43,106 nt of DNA from an uncultured Clostridia bacterium (GCA_934272745.1 CAKQSI010000019.1:1-43106), one strand, 5' to 3'; numbered from the stretch's first letter, positions 16,333 through 24,421 are shown. A program made the numbers and translations. Notes: a model not told the origin generated them from the letters alone.

Positions 16333-18015
16333 TTACATTTTTGCCGGGACGTCGATTCCCAGAAGTCCGAGCGCGGTGGTCAGAACGGTCTTGACGGCGT
16401 CCGAAAGGGTCAGGCGGAACGCGCGCACGTTTTCTTCTGCGTCCAGAATTTTACAGGCGAAATAGAAGGTGTTATACGCCTGCGCGAGGTCGGCGGCGTA
16501 TCTCGTCACCAGCGACGGCTCGCGTTTTTCGCAGGCGGAACGCACCGCTTCGGGGAATTTTTCCAGTAGCGAAACGATCTCGTACTCGCTTTCGGTCACG
16601 TCCACGTCGTAATTTTCGGTATACGTACCCGCCTTTTCGAGAACGCTGTTGGCTCTCGCCACCGTGTACTGCACGTACGGTCCGGTTTCCCCGTCGAAGT
16701 TGGTGACCTTGTTGATATCGAATACCACGTCCTTGATTTTGCTGTTGGAAAGCGCGCCGAAAATGACCGCCGCGGTACCGACCATGCGGCTGACCTCTTC
16801 TTTGTTTTCCAACGCGGGGTTTTTCTCCTCGATCAGTTTTGCGCTTTTTTCGATGCAGGTATCGATGACGTCCGAAAGGAACACCACGTTGCCTTTGCGC
16901 GTACTCATCGCGCCGCCGGGCAGCGAAACCATGCCGTAAGCGACGTGTTCCATGTCTTTATAGAAATCCGCGCCCATCAGTTCCAGCACCTTGAAGATCT
17001 GCTTGAAGTGCAGATTCTGCTGATAAGCGACGACGTATAAACATTTGTAGAAGTTGTAATGTTCCTTGCGGTAGAACGCGGCGGCAAGGTCGCGCGTGGC
17101 GTACAGCGTGGCGCCGTCCGCTTTCAGAATCAGGCAGGGAGGCATACCGTACGCTTCCAGATCGACGACTTTCGCGCCGTCGCTTTCTTTCAGCAAGCCC
17201 TTTTCTTCCAACTTGTCGATGACCGGCTGCATTTTGTCGTTATAAAAACTTTCCCCGGCGTAACTGTCGAAATGAATGTTCAAAAGATCGTAAATTTTCT
17301 GTACGTCCACAAGGGTCAGGTCGCGGAACCAGTGGAACAGGGCAAGACATTCCTCGTCGCCCTCTTCGATCTTTTTGAAATATGCGCGCGCTTCGTCCTC
17401 CAAAGAAGGATCCTTTTCCGCCTCTTCATGGAAGCGGACGTAGATTTTCATCAATTCGCGCACTCTGCCCTTTTCGATGGTTTCCTTATCGCCCCAGCGT
17501 TTATAGGCGGAAATCAGTTTGCCGAACTGCGTTCCCCAGTCTCCCAGATGATTGATCCCCACCGCTTTATATCCCAAAAAGTTGAAAATGCGATACAGTG
17601 CGCCGCCGATGACGGTGGTCATCAGGTGTCCGATGTGGAAGGGTTTTGCAATGTTGATGGAAGAATAGTCGATGCAGATCACTCTGCCCGCCCCTTCCCG
17701 CGAGGAACCGTAAGCAGCGCCTTCGCTTCTGACGCGCTGTAATACTTCCGCCACCATGCCCCTGCGCGAAATTTTGAAGTTGAGGTAGCCCGAAAGCGCG
17801 GAAACGCTTTCGATCACGTCGTCCGGCACGATCGAGGAGGCCAAGGCTTCCGCAATCAGCGCGGGGCTTTTCCGCATAGTTTTGGCGAACGTAAAGCAGG
17901 GCAGCGCAAAATCCCCCATCTCTCTCGTCGGGGGGACGGTGAGCATCTGGCGGATTTCCTCCGCCGAAACGCCGTCGATCTTGATTTTTTCCGCAACGTA
18001 CTGTTTATAATCCAT
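16333..18015 (-). CDS. argS: Arginyl-tRNA synthetase
   Basis: 560 residues, class I synthetase that charges tRNA-Arg with arginine using ATP. Domains in order: ArgRS N-terminal additional domain (about 1-85), Rossmann catalytic domain with HIGH at 127-130 (in KPFHIGHLMTT), the MSTRKGN loop that replaces KMSKS in this enzyme, and a DALR anticodon-binding domain at the end (about 440-560). Start set at 18015, preceded by GGGGAG; an upstream in-frame ATG at 18039 would place that ribosome site inside the gene. Leader of about 200 nt holds a repeat array; I looked for a T-box core and did not find one. Confidence 0.97.
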   Translation of the reverse strand: MDYKQYVAEKIKIDGVSAEEIRQMLTVPPTREMGDFALPCFTFAKTMRKSPALIAEALASSIVPDDVIESVSALSGYLNFKISRRGMVAEVLQRVRSEGAAYGSSREGAGRVICIDYSSINIAKPFHIGHLMTTVIGGALYRIFNFLGYKAVGINHLGDWGTQFGKLISAYKRWGDKETIEKGRVRELMKIYVRFHEEAEKDPSLEDEARAYFKKIEEGDEECLALFHWFRDLTLVDVQKIYDLLNIHFDSYAGESFYNDKMQPVIDKLEEKGLLKESDGAKVVDLEAYGMPPCLILKADGATLYATRDLAAAFYRKEHYNFYKCLYVVAYQQNLHFKQIFKVLELMGADFYKDMEHVAYGMVSLPGGAMSTRKGNVVFLSDVIDTCIEKSAKLIEEKNPALENKEEVSRMVGTAAVIFGALSNSKIKDVVFDINKVTNFDGETGPYVQYTVARANSVLEKAGTYTENYDVDVTESEYEIVSLLEKFPEAVRSACEKREPSLVTRYAADLAQAYNTFYFACKILDAEENVRAFRLTLSDAVKTVLTTALGLLGIDVPAKM

Positions 18016-18036
18016 GACTGTTTTTTCTCCCCGGCG

Positions 18037-18137
18037 CAAAATTTCGCGCCCGCTTTACAAAATATTTTCCGGCCCTGAAGCCGCCCTGCAAAATGGTTTC
18101 CGGCCCTAAAGCCGCTTTCCCAAAGGATTTTGATTTC
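18037..18137. repeat. Imperfect repeat array in the argS leader
   Basis: Units start near 18037, 18058, 18089 and 18121, each beginning CAAAAT; the two middle ones (31 and 32 nt) share TTTCCGGCCCTRAAGCCGC. Confidence 0.75.
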
Positions 18138-18225
18138 AGAAATGACGAAGGGAATCTCTGTCGTCTTTGTTCCGTTTCCCGAAGCGCCGGTTTCGTTCCC
18201 GAAAAACGCGCCGCTCCGCCCGCCT

Positions 18226-18254
18226 ATTTTACCATAGGAAATAATTTTTGGCAA
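18226..18254 (-). promoter_or_regulatory. argS promoter
   Basis: Minus strand: -35 TTGCCA at 18249-18254, 17-nt spacer, -10 TAAAAT at 18226-18231. Divergent from the ychF promoter, with 38 bp between the two -35 boxes. Confidence 0.65.
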
Positions 18255-18292
18255 ACAAATTGACCGATTGCGGGAAAAACAACGCGAAATGT

Positions 18293-18321
18293 TTGGCTTT
18301 TTCGGCAAAATGTGCTACACT
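18293..18321 (+). promoter_or_regulatory. ychF promoter
   Basis: -35 TTGGCT at 18293-18298, 17-nt spacer, extended -10 TGC-TACACT ending at 18321. Confidence 0.65.
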
Positions 18322-18357
18322 ACCCCACGGAAAAACCGGAAAGGAGTTCTTTTTACT

Positions 18358-19455
18358 ATGAAATTAGGCGTGGTCGGGCTGCCCAACGTCGGCAAGTCCA
18401 CTTTATTCAACGCAATCACCAAAGCCGGAGCGGAAGCGGCAAACTACCCCTTCTGCACGATCGAACCCAACGTGGGCGTCGTTGCCGTCCCGGACGAACG
18501 GTTAGACAAACTTGCCGCCCTGTACGACAGCAAAAAAATCACCCCCGCCGTGGTGGAATTCGTAGACATCGCCGGGCTTGTGAAAGGCGCCAGCAAAGGC
18601 GAAGGTCTGGGCAACAAATTCCTTTCCCACATCCGCGAAGTGGACGCCATCGTACACGTCGTGCGTTGTTTCGAAGACCCCAACGTCATTCACGTGGAAA
18701 ACTCGGTCGATCCCGTGCGCGACATCAAAACCATCAATTTAGAGCTTATTTTAGCCGACCTCGAAACGGTGGAAAAGAAGTACGACCGTACCCTTTCCCT
18801 CGTCAAGACCGGCGACAAAAAGTATAAAGAAGAAGCGGCGATCCTGAAAAAGGTCGTCGATCAGTTAGAGGCGGAAAAGCCCGTCCGCACGCTGGAATTG
18901 AACGACGACGAACGCGCTTACGTCCGCGATCTGTTCCTTTTAACCGACAAGCCCGTCATCTACGCCGCGAACGTTTCCGAAGCGGACGCAGGCAAAGCGG
19001 ACGCCGACGTTCCGTTTGTCAAAGCGGTGGAAGAATTCGCCGCCGCCGAAGGTTCGGAAGTGCTGACCATTTCCGCCAAGGCGGAAGAGGAAATTTCCGC
19101 GCTTTCCCCCGAAGAACAGCAGATGTTCCTCGCCGACATGGGCTTAAAAGAAAGCGGCTTGAACCGCCTGATCAAAAAATCCTACGCGCTTTTAGGGCTG
19201 ATTTCCTACCTCACCGCGGGCGAAAAAGAAACGCGCGCCTGGACGATCGAAAAAGGCACCAAGGCGCCGCAAGCCGCGGGAAAGATTCACAGCGATTTTG
19301 AAAAAGGCTTTATCCGCGCCGAAGTCGTGGATTACGAAACCTTGCTGGAATTAAAGAGTTACAACGCCGCGAAAGAAGCGGGCAAGGTCCGCAGCGAAGG
19401 CAAGGATTACGTCATGAAAGACGGCGACGTCGTGCTGTTCCGCTTTAACGTCTAA
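18358..19455 (+). CDS. ychF: YchF/Ola1-type Obg-family ATPase
   Basis: 365 residues, the normal length for this universally conserved translation-linked P-loop NTPase, which binds ATP in preference to GTP and associates with ribosomes. G1 loop GLPNVGKST at 7-15, switch II region DIAGLVKGAS near 65, and a C-terminal TGS domain ending MKDGDVVLFRFNV. An in-frame ATG exists at 18268 but lies upstream of the promoter; 18358 is preceded by AAAGGAG with a slightly long gap of 11. It is the only plus-strand gene between 1 and 34 kb. Confidence 0.97.
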   Translation: MKLGVVGLPNVGKSTLFNAITKAGAEAANYPFCTIEPNVGVVAVPDERLDKLAALYDSKKITPAVVEFVDIAGLVKGASKGEGLGNKFLSHIREVDAIVHVVRCFEDPNVIHVENSVDPVRDIKTINLELILADLETVEKKYDRTLSLVKTGDKKYKEEAAILKKVVDQLEAEKPVRTLELNDDERAYVRDLFLLTDKPVIYAANVSEADAGKADADVPFVKAVEEFAAAEGSEVLTISAKAEEEISALSPEEQQMFLADMGLKESGLNRLIKKSYALLGLISYLTAGEKETRAWTIEKGTKAPQAAGKIHSDFEKGFIRAEVVDYETLLELKSYNAAKEAGKVRSEGKDYVMKDGDVVLFRFNV

Positions 19456-19605
19456 ACAGGCTTTAGAGGCGGAGCGGGTACACACCTGCTAAACGTGCGG
19501 AAACCGGCGGAGCGGAAAGCGCGGAACGGACAGAAGCCGGCGGATAGAAAAAGCCGACCGGCACGCGCCTTCTGCCGAAAACGATTTGTATTATGAATTT
19601 ATAAA

Positions 19606-19647
19606 AAACCTCCGGGGTAACCGATAATTGCCCCGGAGGTTTATTTT
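19606..19647 (+). terminator. ychF terminator, also first member of the palindrome family
   Basis: Twelve-pair stem AAACCTCCGGGG / CCCCGGAGGTTT (19606-19617 with 19631-19642), then ATTTTG. The loop region (TAACCGATAATTG) matches the core of the nearby GGCGACCGATAGTCGCC palindromes. Confidence 0.75.
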
Positions 19648-19729
19648 GCCCGGCACTCTTTTTTCCGGCAAACGTTATATTTACGGGCGATCAATTTTCT
19701 AAAACGATTTTTTATATTTTATACGTAAC

Positions 19730-20132
19730 GCCCCGGGCGACCGATAGTCGCCCTGGGCTATTTCTTTCGCAACTGCCCGCTTGACAAAAGCCTCTTTTAT
19801 TTAAAATAAAGAATCCCTCTCTTTCGTTTTATCGTCGGGGCGACCAGTGGTCGCCCGTTTTATTTTGCCCGAAGATATTTCCGGCAGACTTTCCCGACAA
19901 GTACTTATTTTTGCGGGCGACCGATGATCGCTCCTACATCTACTGTTTACATTATTAAGACGCAACCGACCTTATTAAGGCACTCAATTCAACTCTAATC
20001 AGGCGCGCCGCGGGGGTTCTCCGCGGCGCGCCTTTCTTATCATACAAAAAACACTGATAGGGATTTTATTCGTCATCCCTAAGGTTTCGGAATTTCTCCC
20101 GCGTTTTCAGGCGACCGTTTTACGCGGTCGCC
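19730..20132. repeat. REP-like palindromes with GGCGACC/GGTCGCC cores
   Basis: Members at 19730-19758 (GGGCGAC-CGATA-GTCGCCC with flanks), 19838-19856 (GGGCGACC-AGT-GGTCGCCC), 19915-19932 (degenerate) and 20110-20132 (GGCGACCG/CGGTCGCC); a decayed half-copy is at about 19684. Several are followed by GTTTTATTTTGCCCG-type tails, so the repeated block is larger than the palindrome. Confidence 0.8.
20002..20036 (+). terminator. Terminator-like GC hairpin
   Basis: Perfect stem GGCGCGCCGCGG/CCGCGGCGCGCC (20002-20013, 20021-20032), loop of seven, then TTTCTT on the plus strand. May back up ychF termination. Confidence 0.45.
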
Positions 20133-20385
20133 ACGAACTTATGATTCTGACTTACTCACAATTCCTTGTGAATACTTTTATTTCTTAAACTCAAAAACCG
20201 CTTTGAAAAAGTCGTCCTTTTCCATAATAACCGAGAAGCGCAAAACTTTAGGTTTGCGGAAAACCTGCAAAGTTTTCAAACGTTTTGGCGCCAGACAAAG
20301 CGTTTGCTTCTCGCACTCCCTTTCACCAAAACGGACGGCAACCCATTTTTATATCAGACGCTCTCTTTGCCCTTCCGATGGCAAT

Positions 20386-20431
20386 AGAACCCCCGCGGCA
20401 ATCGGTTTTTACCGATTGCCGCGGGGGTTCT
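20386..20431. repeat. 21-bp perfect hairpin with TTTT loop
   Basis: Arms 20386-20406 and 20411-20431 pair without mismatch. No T-run on either side, so not a standard terminator; it may protect the 3' end of the upp transcript. Its right arm shares GCCGCGGGGGTTCTC with the hairpin at 20002. Confidence 0.7.
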
Positions 20432-20530
20432 CAAGAAATTTTCAATAAATTAACGCGAAATCAACGCGTCGAAAAGCCTTATCGGAGCCTTCATACCGCG
20501 CGTCTTTCGACAAAACCCGCTCGACTACGC

Positions 20531-21154
20531 TTACTTCGTGCCGAACAGACGGTCGCCCGCGTCGCCCAGACCGGGAACGATGTATTTGTGGTCGTTGAGT
20601 TCCAGATCGACGCAGCCGACGTAAATATCCACGTCGGGGTGCGCTTCCTGCACGACTTTGATCCCTTCGGGCGCGGCAATCAAGTTCATCATACGGATAT
20701 TTTTGCAGCCCTTGTCTTTCAGCATCTGAATCGCAGCAGCCGAGCTTCCGCCGGTAGCCAGCATCGGGTCAAGCACGATCAGCGTACGTTCGGTCGCGTC
20801 GGTGGGCAGTTTGCAGTAATATTCGACGGGTTTCAGCGTTTGCGGATCGCGATACAGACCGATATGTCCCACTTTTGCGTTGGGAACCAGCGTCAGAACG
20901 CCGTCCACCATGCCGAGTCCCGCTCTTAAAATGGGAATAATGCCGATGCTTCTGCCGGCAAGCGTTTTAACCGTCGCTTTGCAGATGGGAGTTTCGATTT
21001 CGACGTCGGTCAGCGGCAGGTCGCGCGTGACTTCGTACGCCATCAAAAGCGAAATTTCTTCCACCAGATCGCGGAAATCACGCGTGCTGGTATTTTTGTC
21101 GCGTAGCATGGAAATTTTGTGCTGAATCAGCGGGTGATCCATTACGTGTAACAT
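20531..21154 (-). CDS. upp: Uracil phosphoribosyltransferase
   Basis: 207 residues, standard length. Converts uracil and PRPP to UMP in pyrimidine salvage, in the cytoplasm. PRPP-binding loop VLDPMLATGGSS (about 128-139) and the C-terminal uracil-binding segment VPGLGDAGDRLFGT are intact. The frame stays open to 21307, but those 51 extra residues are not family sequence; the start at 21154 follows GGAGG with a gap of about 10. It lies downstream of rpiB but a terminator (21306-21338) sits between, so it probably has its own weak promoter, not identified. Confidence 0.97.
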   Translation of the reverse strand: MLHVMDHPLIQHKISMLRDKNTSTRDFRDLVEEISLLMAYEVTRDLPLTDVEIETPICKATVKTLAGRSIGIIPILRAGLGMVDGVLTLVPNAKVGHIGLYRDPQTLKPVEYYCKLPTDATERTLIVLDPMLATGGSSAAAIQMLKDKGCKNIRMMNLIAAPEGIKVVQEAHPDVDIYVGCVDLELNDHKYIVPGLGDAGDRLFGTK

Positions 21155-21305
21155 AGGTCTGTATCCTCCGTTTGTTTGAATTTCTGTTTTATTTTCCCCC
21201 GCGAGCCGACCGGCAGGCGGAAAGTACCTTATTGCATTTTCCCGATTGTCGAACCCGGCGGACGGAAATTTTTTACTTTCTGCTTTTGCGTTCCCTCTTC
21301 TGCCC

Positions 21306-21338
21306 AAAAAACGACCCCGAAAGGAATTCCTCCGGGGT
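21306..21338 (-). terminator. rpiB terminator
   Basis: Stem ACCCCG/CGGGGT with an inner GGAATTCC palindrome (21314-21338), followed on the minus strand by GTTTTTT. Confidence 0.85.
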
Positions 21339-21369
21339 GCGGCAAACGCCGAAACGCGCCGCGAAGCCC

Positions 21370-21807
21370 TTACTTTTCGCGCGCGGCGATTTTAGCCAGA
21401 CGGTTTGCGTGTCTGCCGCCTTCGAACGAGGAAGCGAGATATGCGTCCGCGATTTCAATCATCAGTCCTTCGCCGATGACGCGGGCGCCCATGCAAAGCA
21501 CGTTGCTGTCGTTATGACGACGGGTCATTTTAGCGGAAAATACGTCGTGACAAAGGGAGGCCCTGACCCCTTTGACCTTGTTTGCGGCAATGCTCATACC
21601 GATACCGGTGCCGCAGATTAAAATGCCGCAGTCCACCGATTTTTCCGCCACTTTATCCGCAACGGGAAAAGCGAAGTCGGGATAATCGCAGGACTCTTCG
21701 GAAAAGCAGCCCACGTCTTCCACGTCATGTCCGCACTCAATGAGATGCGCGATCAAAGTCTGTTTATAGCGGTAGCCGCCGTGATCCGAACCGATTGCAA
21801 TTTTCAT
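21370..21807 (-). CDS. rpiB: Ribose-5-phosphate isomerase B
   Basis: 145 residues, the RpiB/LacAB fold. Interconverts ribose 5-phosphate and ribulose 5-phosphate in the pentose phosphate pathway. GSDHGG (6-11) and the catalytic Cys65 in LICGTGIGMSI are present, as are the C-terminal NDSNVLCMGARVIG residues. GAGGTG ribosome site before the ATG; the longer frame to 21894 overlaps the -35 box of its promoter and is rejected. Order sua5-ywlE-rpiB-upp mirrors Bacillus. Confidence 0.96.
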   Translation of the reverse strand: MKIAIGSDHGGYRYKQTLIAHLIECGHDVEDVGCFSEESCDYPDFAFPVADKVAEKSVDCGILICGTGIGMSIAANKVKGVRASLCHDVFSAKMTRRHNDSNVLCMGARVIGEGLMIEIADAYLASSFEGGRHANRLAKIAAREK

Positions 21808-21865
21808 ATTTTTCACCTCGGGCGCGAACGCGGAGCAAGCCCGATTCTCCGCACGCTCTCCAACG

Positions 21866-21894
21866 ATTATAGCATAATTTTCGGCGGTTGACAA
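21866..21894 (-). promoter_or_regulatory. rpiB promoter
   Basis: Minus strand: -35 TTGTCA at 21889-21894, 17-nt spacer, extended -10 TGC-TATAAT at 21866-21871. Confidence 0.8.
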
Positions 21895-21976
21895 TCACTT
21901 TGAAAACATTTTACAATTTATTTTGCGCCGAATTGCGGCTTTCGTTTTCGCCGCCCGCCGCGGAAAGCGTAAAATT

Positions 21977-22468
21977 TCACACCGGGGCTGAATCATTCTT
22001 GTTTCCGTCCGCCGCCAAGGCGGAAAACAGCCTTTCGCACAGCAACGTAATGGAAGAAAGCGCTTTTTTATACGCCCCCTCTCCCCCGCCGATCGGGTCG
22101 GAAACGGACTTTCCGATCAGTTCTTCCGCCGTGTAAAGGCGGGGATTTTGCCCGGAAAGCGCCCCAGAAAAGTAGATTTTAAGGACGGCTTCCGCCGCCC
22201 CCGATAAGCACACGACGCACGAAAAACGCGATACGTCCACCCGTTTTGCGTGCACGGCGGGCGTTTTTTCGGCTTCGATCCCGACCCCTTGCAGCGCCGC
22301 GATCGCGTAAGGAGAAGTTTCCGTTCCCTCTTTCACGCCGACGCCGAAACTCTCCGCCCGAAGCGGGGATCCGCGCTTTTTTGCAAGGTCGTTAAACGCC
22401 GCTTCCGCCATTTTGCTGCGACAGGTATTGCCGTCGCAGCAGAACGCAACAATCCGCCCCTCTGTCAT
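21977..22468 (-). CDS. ywlE: Low-molecular-weight phosphatase, probably YwlE-type protein-arginine phosphatase
   Basis: 163 residues, LMW-PTP fold. P-loop Cys11-x5-Arg17 in CCDGNTCRS, and general-acid Asp124 in SDPIGGGE. Thr15 sits where YwlE has the Thr that favours phospho-arginine; tyrosine phosphatases usually have Ile/Leu there, so arginine dephosphorylation is likelier. In Bacillus YwlE opposes the kinase McsB, which is not in this window. The start at 22468 lies 8 nt after the sua5 stop, with GCGGGA as ribosome site, so translation is linked to sua5. One odd point: MAE follows as KMAE and not PMAE. Confidence 0.85.
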   Translation of the reverse strand: MTEGRIVAFCCDGNTCRSKMAEAAFNDLAKKRGSPLRAESFGVGVKEGTETSPYAIAALQGVGIEAEKTPAVHAKRVDVSRFSCVVCLSGAAEAVLKIYFSGALSGQNPRLYTAEELIGKSVSDPIGGGEGAYKKALSSITLLCERLFSALAADGNKNDSAPV

Positions 22469-22476
22469 TTTCCCGC

Positions 22477-23472
22477 TCACGAGGGGGCACACGCCTTTTT
22501 CAGGCGGTTCATCACGCCCACCATGACGCCCTTTTCTTCCATCGAAAAAGCGATGAGCAAGTCGCAGACCTTTTCCGCCTCGTGCAGTTTGAAATACACG
22601 TTGCGGGCGACTTCCTCGTCGGTTTTCCCCAGCGAAAGAATCGCGGTTTCCCCTGCGGCGCGCAGTAAATTTTCCGCTTCCGCGTCCGCTAAAAAGCAGA
22701 CTCTGCTGCCGGCGTCGCGTTCTTCTAAAGCCAGTTTCAGCGCGGAAGCAAGATCGTCTTTGGAAAACATCGCCGTCCTGCAGGCAGGGTGATAGTGTCG
22801 ATATTTCATACCGGGGCTGCGCACGGGTTCCTTTTCCCCCGCATAGCGCACCGATCCGGCAACCGCCGCGATCTGTTCCGCCGTGATAAGTCCCGCGCGG
22901 AGCACGACGGGCACTTCTTCCATCACGTTGACCACGGTGGATTCGATCCCGCCCGAGCATCTGCCGCCGTCCAGAATGAGCGGAATTTTCCCGTCGAAAT
23001 CTTCCAGCACGTGCTGCGCCGTCACCGGCGAAGTGTGTTTGGAACGGTTTGCGGAAGGCGCCGCGATGGGCAGATTTACCGCGCGCAAAAACGCCTGCGC
23101 CGCGGGACTTTGCGGCACGCGGATCCCGACCGAATCCAACCCGCACGAAACCGCGGGCGAAACCGCCCCTTTGCTTTTCATGACCATAGTAACAGGTCCG
23201 GGCGTGAACGCCGCAAACATGGCGGAAACGTAGTCCTGCGAGGCTTCCGCAAGCCCCGAAATATCGTAATCCTTATGCACGTGTACGATGAGCGGATTGT
23301 CCTGCGGGCGCCCTTTAACGGCAAAGATCTCCTTTACCGCGGCGTCGTTCCGCGCGTCGGCGCCCAGTCCGTACACCGTTTCGGTGGGAAACGCCACCAG
23401 CCCGCCCGCCTTTAAAATGTCCGCGGCAAGGCGCAGACTCTCTTCGGTGACGGGCAAAACTTCGGTTTTCAT
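22477..23472 (-). CDS. sua5: L-threonylcarbamoyladenylate synthase (Sua5 type)
   Basis: 331 residues: YrdC domain (about 1-190) with PTETVYGLG (30-38), KGRPQDNPL and APSANRSKHTSPV, then a C-terminal Sua5 domain (about 215-331). Makes threonylcarbamoyl-AMP from threonine, bicarbonate and ATP, the first step of t6A37 formation on ANN-reading tRNAs. Its ATG overlaps the stop of the upstream mutarotase-like gene as ATGA (23469-23472), so the two are translationally coupled; ywlE follows 8 nt later. Confidence 0.96.
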   Translation of the reverse strand: MKTEVLPVTEESLRLAADILKAGGLVAFPTETVYGLGADARNDAAVKEIFAVKGRPQDNPLIVHVHKDYDISGLAEASQDYVSAMFAAFTPGPVTMVMKSKGAVSPAVSCGLDSVGIRVPQSPAAQAFLRAVNLPIAAPSANRSKHTSPVTAQHVLEDFDGKIPLILDGGRCSGGIESTVVNVMEEVPVVLRAGLITAEQIAAVAGSVRYAGEKEPVRSPGMKYRHYHPACRTAMFSKDDLASALKLALEERDAGSRVCFLADAEAENLLRAAGETAILSLGKTDEEVARNVYFKLHEAEKVCDLLIAFSMEEKGVMVGVMNRLKKACAPS

Positions 23473-24377
23473 ATCTCCAGCCCTTTTTCTTCAAACAAGG
23501 TGAAAAGCGCGTCCTCGTCGGTCGGCTTGGGCATAAAATTGCGTTCGTAAAGCGCCCACTCTTCGTAATGCTCGCAAGTTTCGCCCATATCGAGATAAAC
23601 AAGCGGCGAAAGCGTTTCGAGTTCCAGAAAATCGCCGCAGGCGTAAACTTCGACGTTTGCGCCGTTGTCCGCAAATTCTTCCCCGCCGTCGGGGAACGCA
23701 AATTTTTTAACGAACGTCTGCCCGCCATTGGTAAGAAACGCGGCGTAGCCCGATTCCGAATTGGTACCGATTTTCAGCGCCTTCGGATCGTCCGGGCTGA
23801 CCGCGACGGTGAGATAGCGGTTGCCGAAGTGCAGACGACGATCCTGCATATCGGTATACGGCCAGACGGCGAACGTGCGGTTGTAATGCAAGCCGGTATC
23901 GGTGGTCGAAGTGGGCACCACCGCATAGCCGTCGGGCTTGAACTGCGTAATGCCCCAAAGGGAAGTTTCCACCGGGAACATGCCGTTATTCGTCAGTTCG
24001 TGCAGCACGGTCACGCGGTTTTCTTTTAATCGGAAGGTCAGGCTGCGCACCAGCGGAATGGAGCCGTTTTTCTGCGTCAGCGTAACGCTGTCTTCGCCGA
24101 TTTTCACCTCCACCGGGTCGTTATCCGGGCAGGAAGAAACACCCGCGGTTTCCGGCGTCTGCCAAAGCCGATGCCCGCCGTAGTGGCGATAGACGTTTTT
24201 ATCCGAATGAAAATCCGCCGCGTTGAAATAAAAGGGACTTTCTTTTCCCACCAGATTAAACTTAAAAATGCGCGGACCGAAATCCACCCCGCACATAATT
24301 TCCACAATGCCGTTGGTAACGAACAGTACGCGTTTTCCTTCTAAAGTCCGTTCTTCCGCAAAAAATTTTTCCTTCAT
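23469..24377 (-). CDS. Galactose-mutarotase-like protein (DUF4380-like)
   Basis: 302 residues, predicted beta-sandwich of the aldose 1-epimerase superfamily. Visible landmarks are NGIVEIMCGVDFGPRI, YGGHRLWQTPE at about 66-76 and VLHELTNNG near 125, which resemble the DUF4380 group more than GalM. Sugar binding is likely; no proof of epimerase activity and the GalM catalytic His/Glu pair was not assigned. AAGGAG precedes the ATG at 24377. First gene of a three-gene unit with sua5 and ywlE; the link to tRNA modification is not obvious. Confidence 0.7.
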   Translation of the reverse strand: MKEKFFAEERTLEGKRVLFVTNGIVEIMCGVDFGPRIFKFNLVGKESPFYFNAADFHSDKNVYRHYGGHRLWQTPETAGVSSCPDNDPVEVKIGEDSVTLTQKNGSIPLVRSLTFRLKENRVTVLHELTNNGMFPVETSLWGITQFKPDGYAVVPTSTTDTGLHYNRTFAVWPYTDMQDRRLHFGNRYLTVAVSPDDPKALKIGTNSESGYAAFLTNGGQTFVKKFAFPDGGEEFADNGANVEVYACGDFLELETLSPLVYLDMGETCEHYEEWALYERNFMPKPTDEDALFTLFEEKGLEI

Positions 24378-24395
24378 ATTTTAGCTCCTTTTTAT

Positions 24396-24421
24396 AAAAG
24401 CCCCATAAAAGCGGGGCTTTT
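24396..24421 (-). terminator. Terminator/attenuator between dnaB and the mutarotase-like gene
   Basis: Stem AAAAGCCCC/GGGGCTTTT with an eight-base loop; U-rich on both strands, so potentially bidirectional. The ribosome site AAGGAG of the downstream gene begins only about six bases after it, leaving no room for a promoter between. Confidence 0.75.

Larger units (their letters stand above)
19456..20530. other. Gene-free kilobase dense in hairpins and palindromic repeats
   Basis: No ORF with coding character on either strand. From 19606 to 20431 there are about ten inverted repeats: five of one palindrome family (separate entries), a 12-bp GC hairpin (20002-20032), smaller ones at about 20057-20081 and 20155-20172, a possible folded RNA (20232-20333) and a 21-bp perfect hairpin (20386-20431). 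It separates the 3' ends of the convergent genes ychF and upp. Confidence 0.75.

Noticed and set aside
18016..18225. T-box riboswitch in the argS leader
   Set aside because: No AGGGTGGAACCGCG-like antiterminator core or terminator pair was found.
20203..20929. Plus-strand frames across the gap and upp
   Set aside because: They are antisense to upp or lie in hairpin DNA, have no ribosome site and no coding character.
22477..23146. Long minus-strand frame running from within sua5 into the phosphatase gene
   Set aside because: The sua5 frame is the real one here; only the last 163 codons of the other frame (21977-22468) are a gene.
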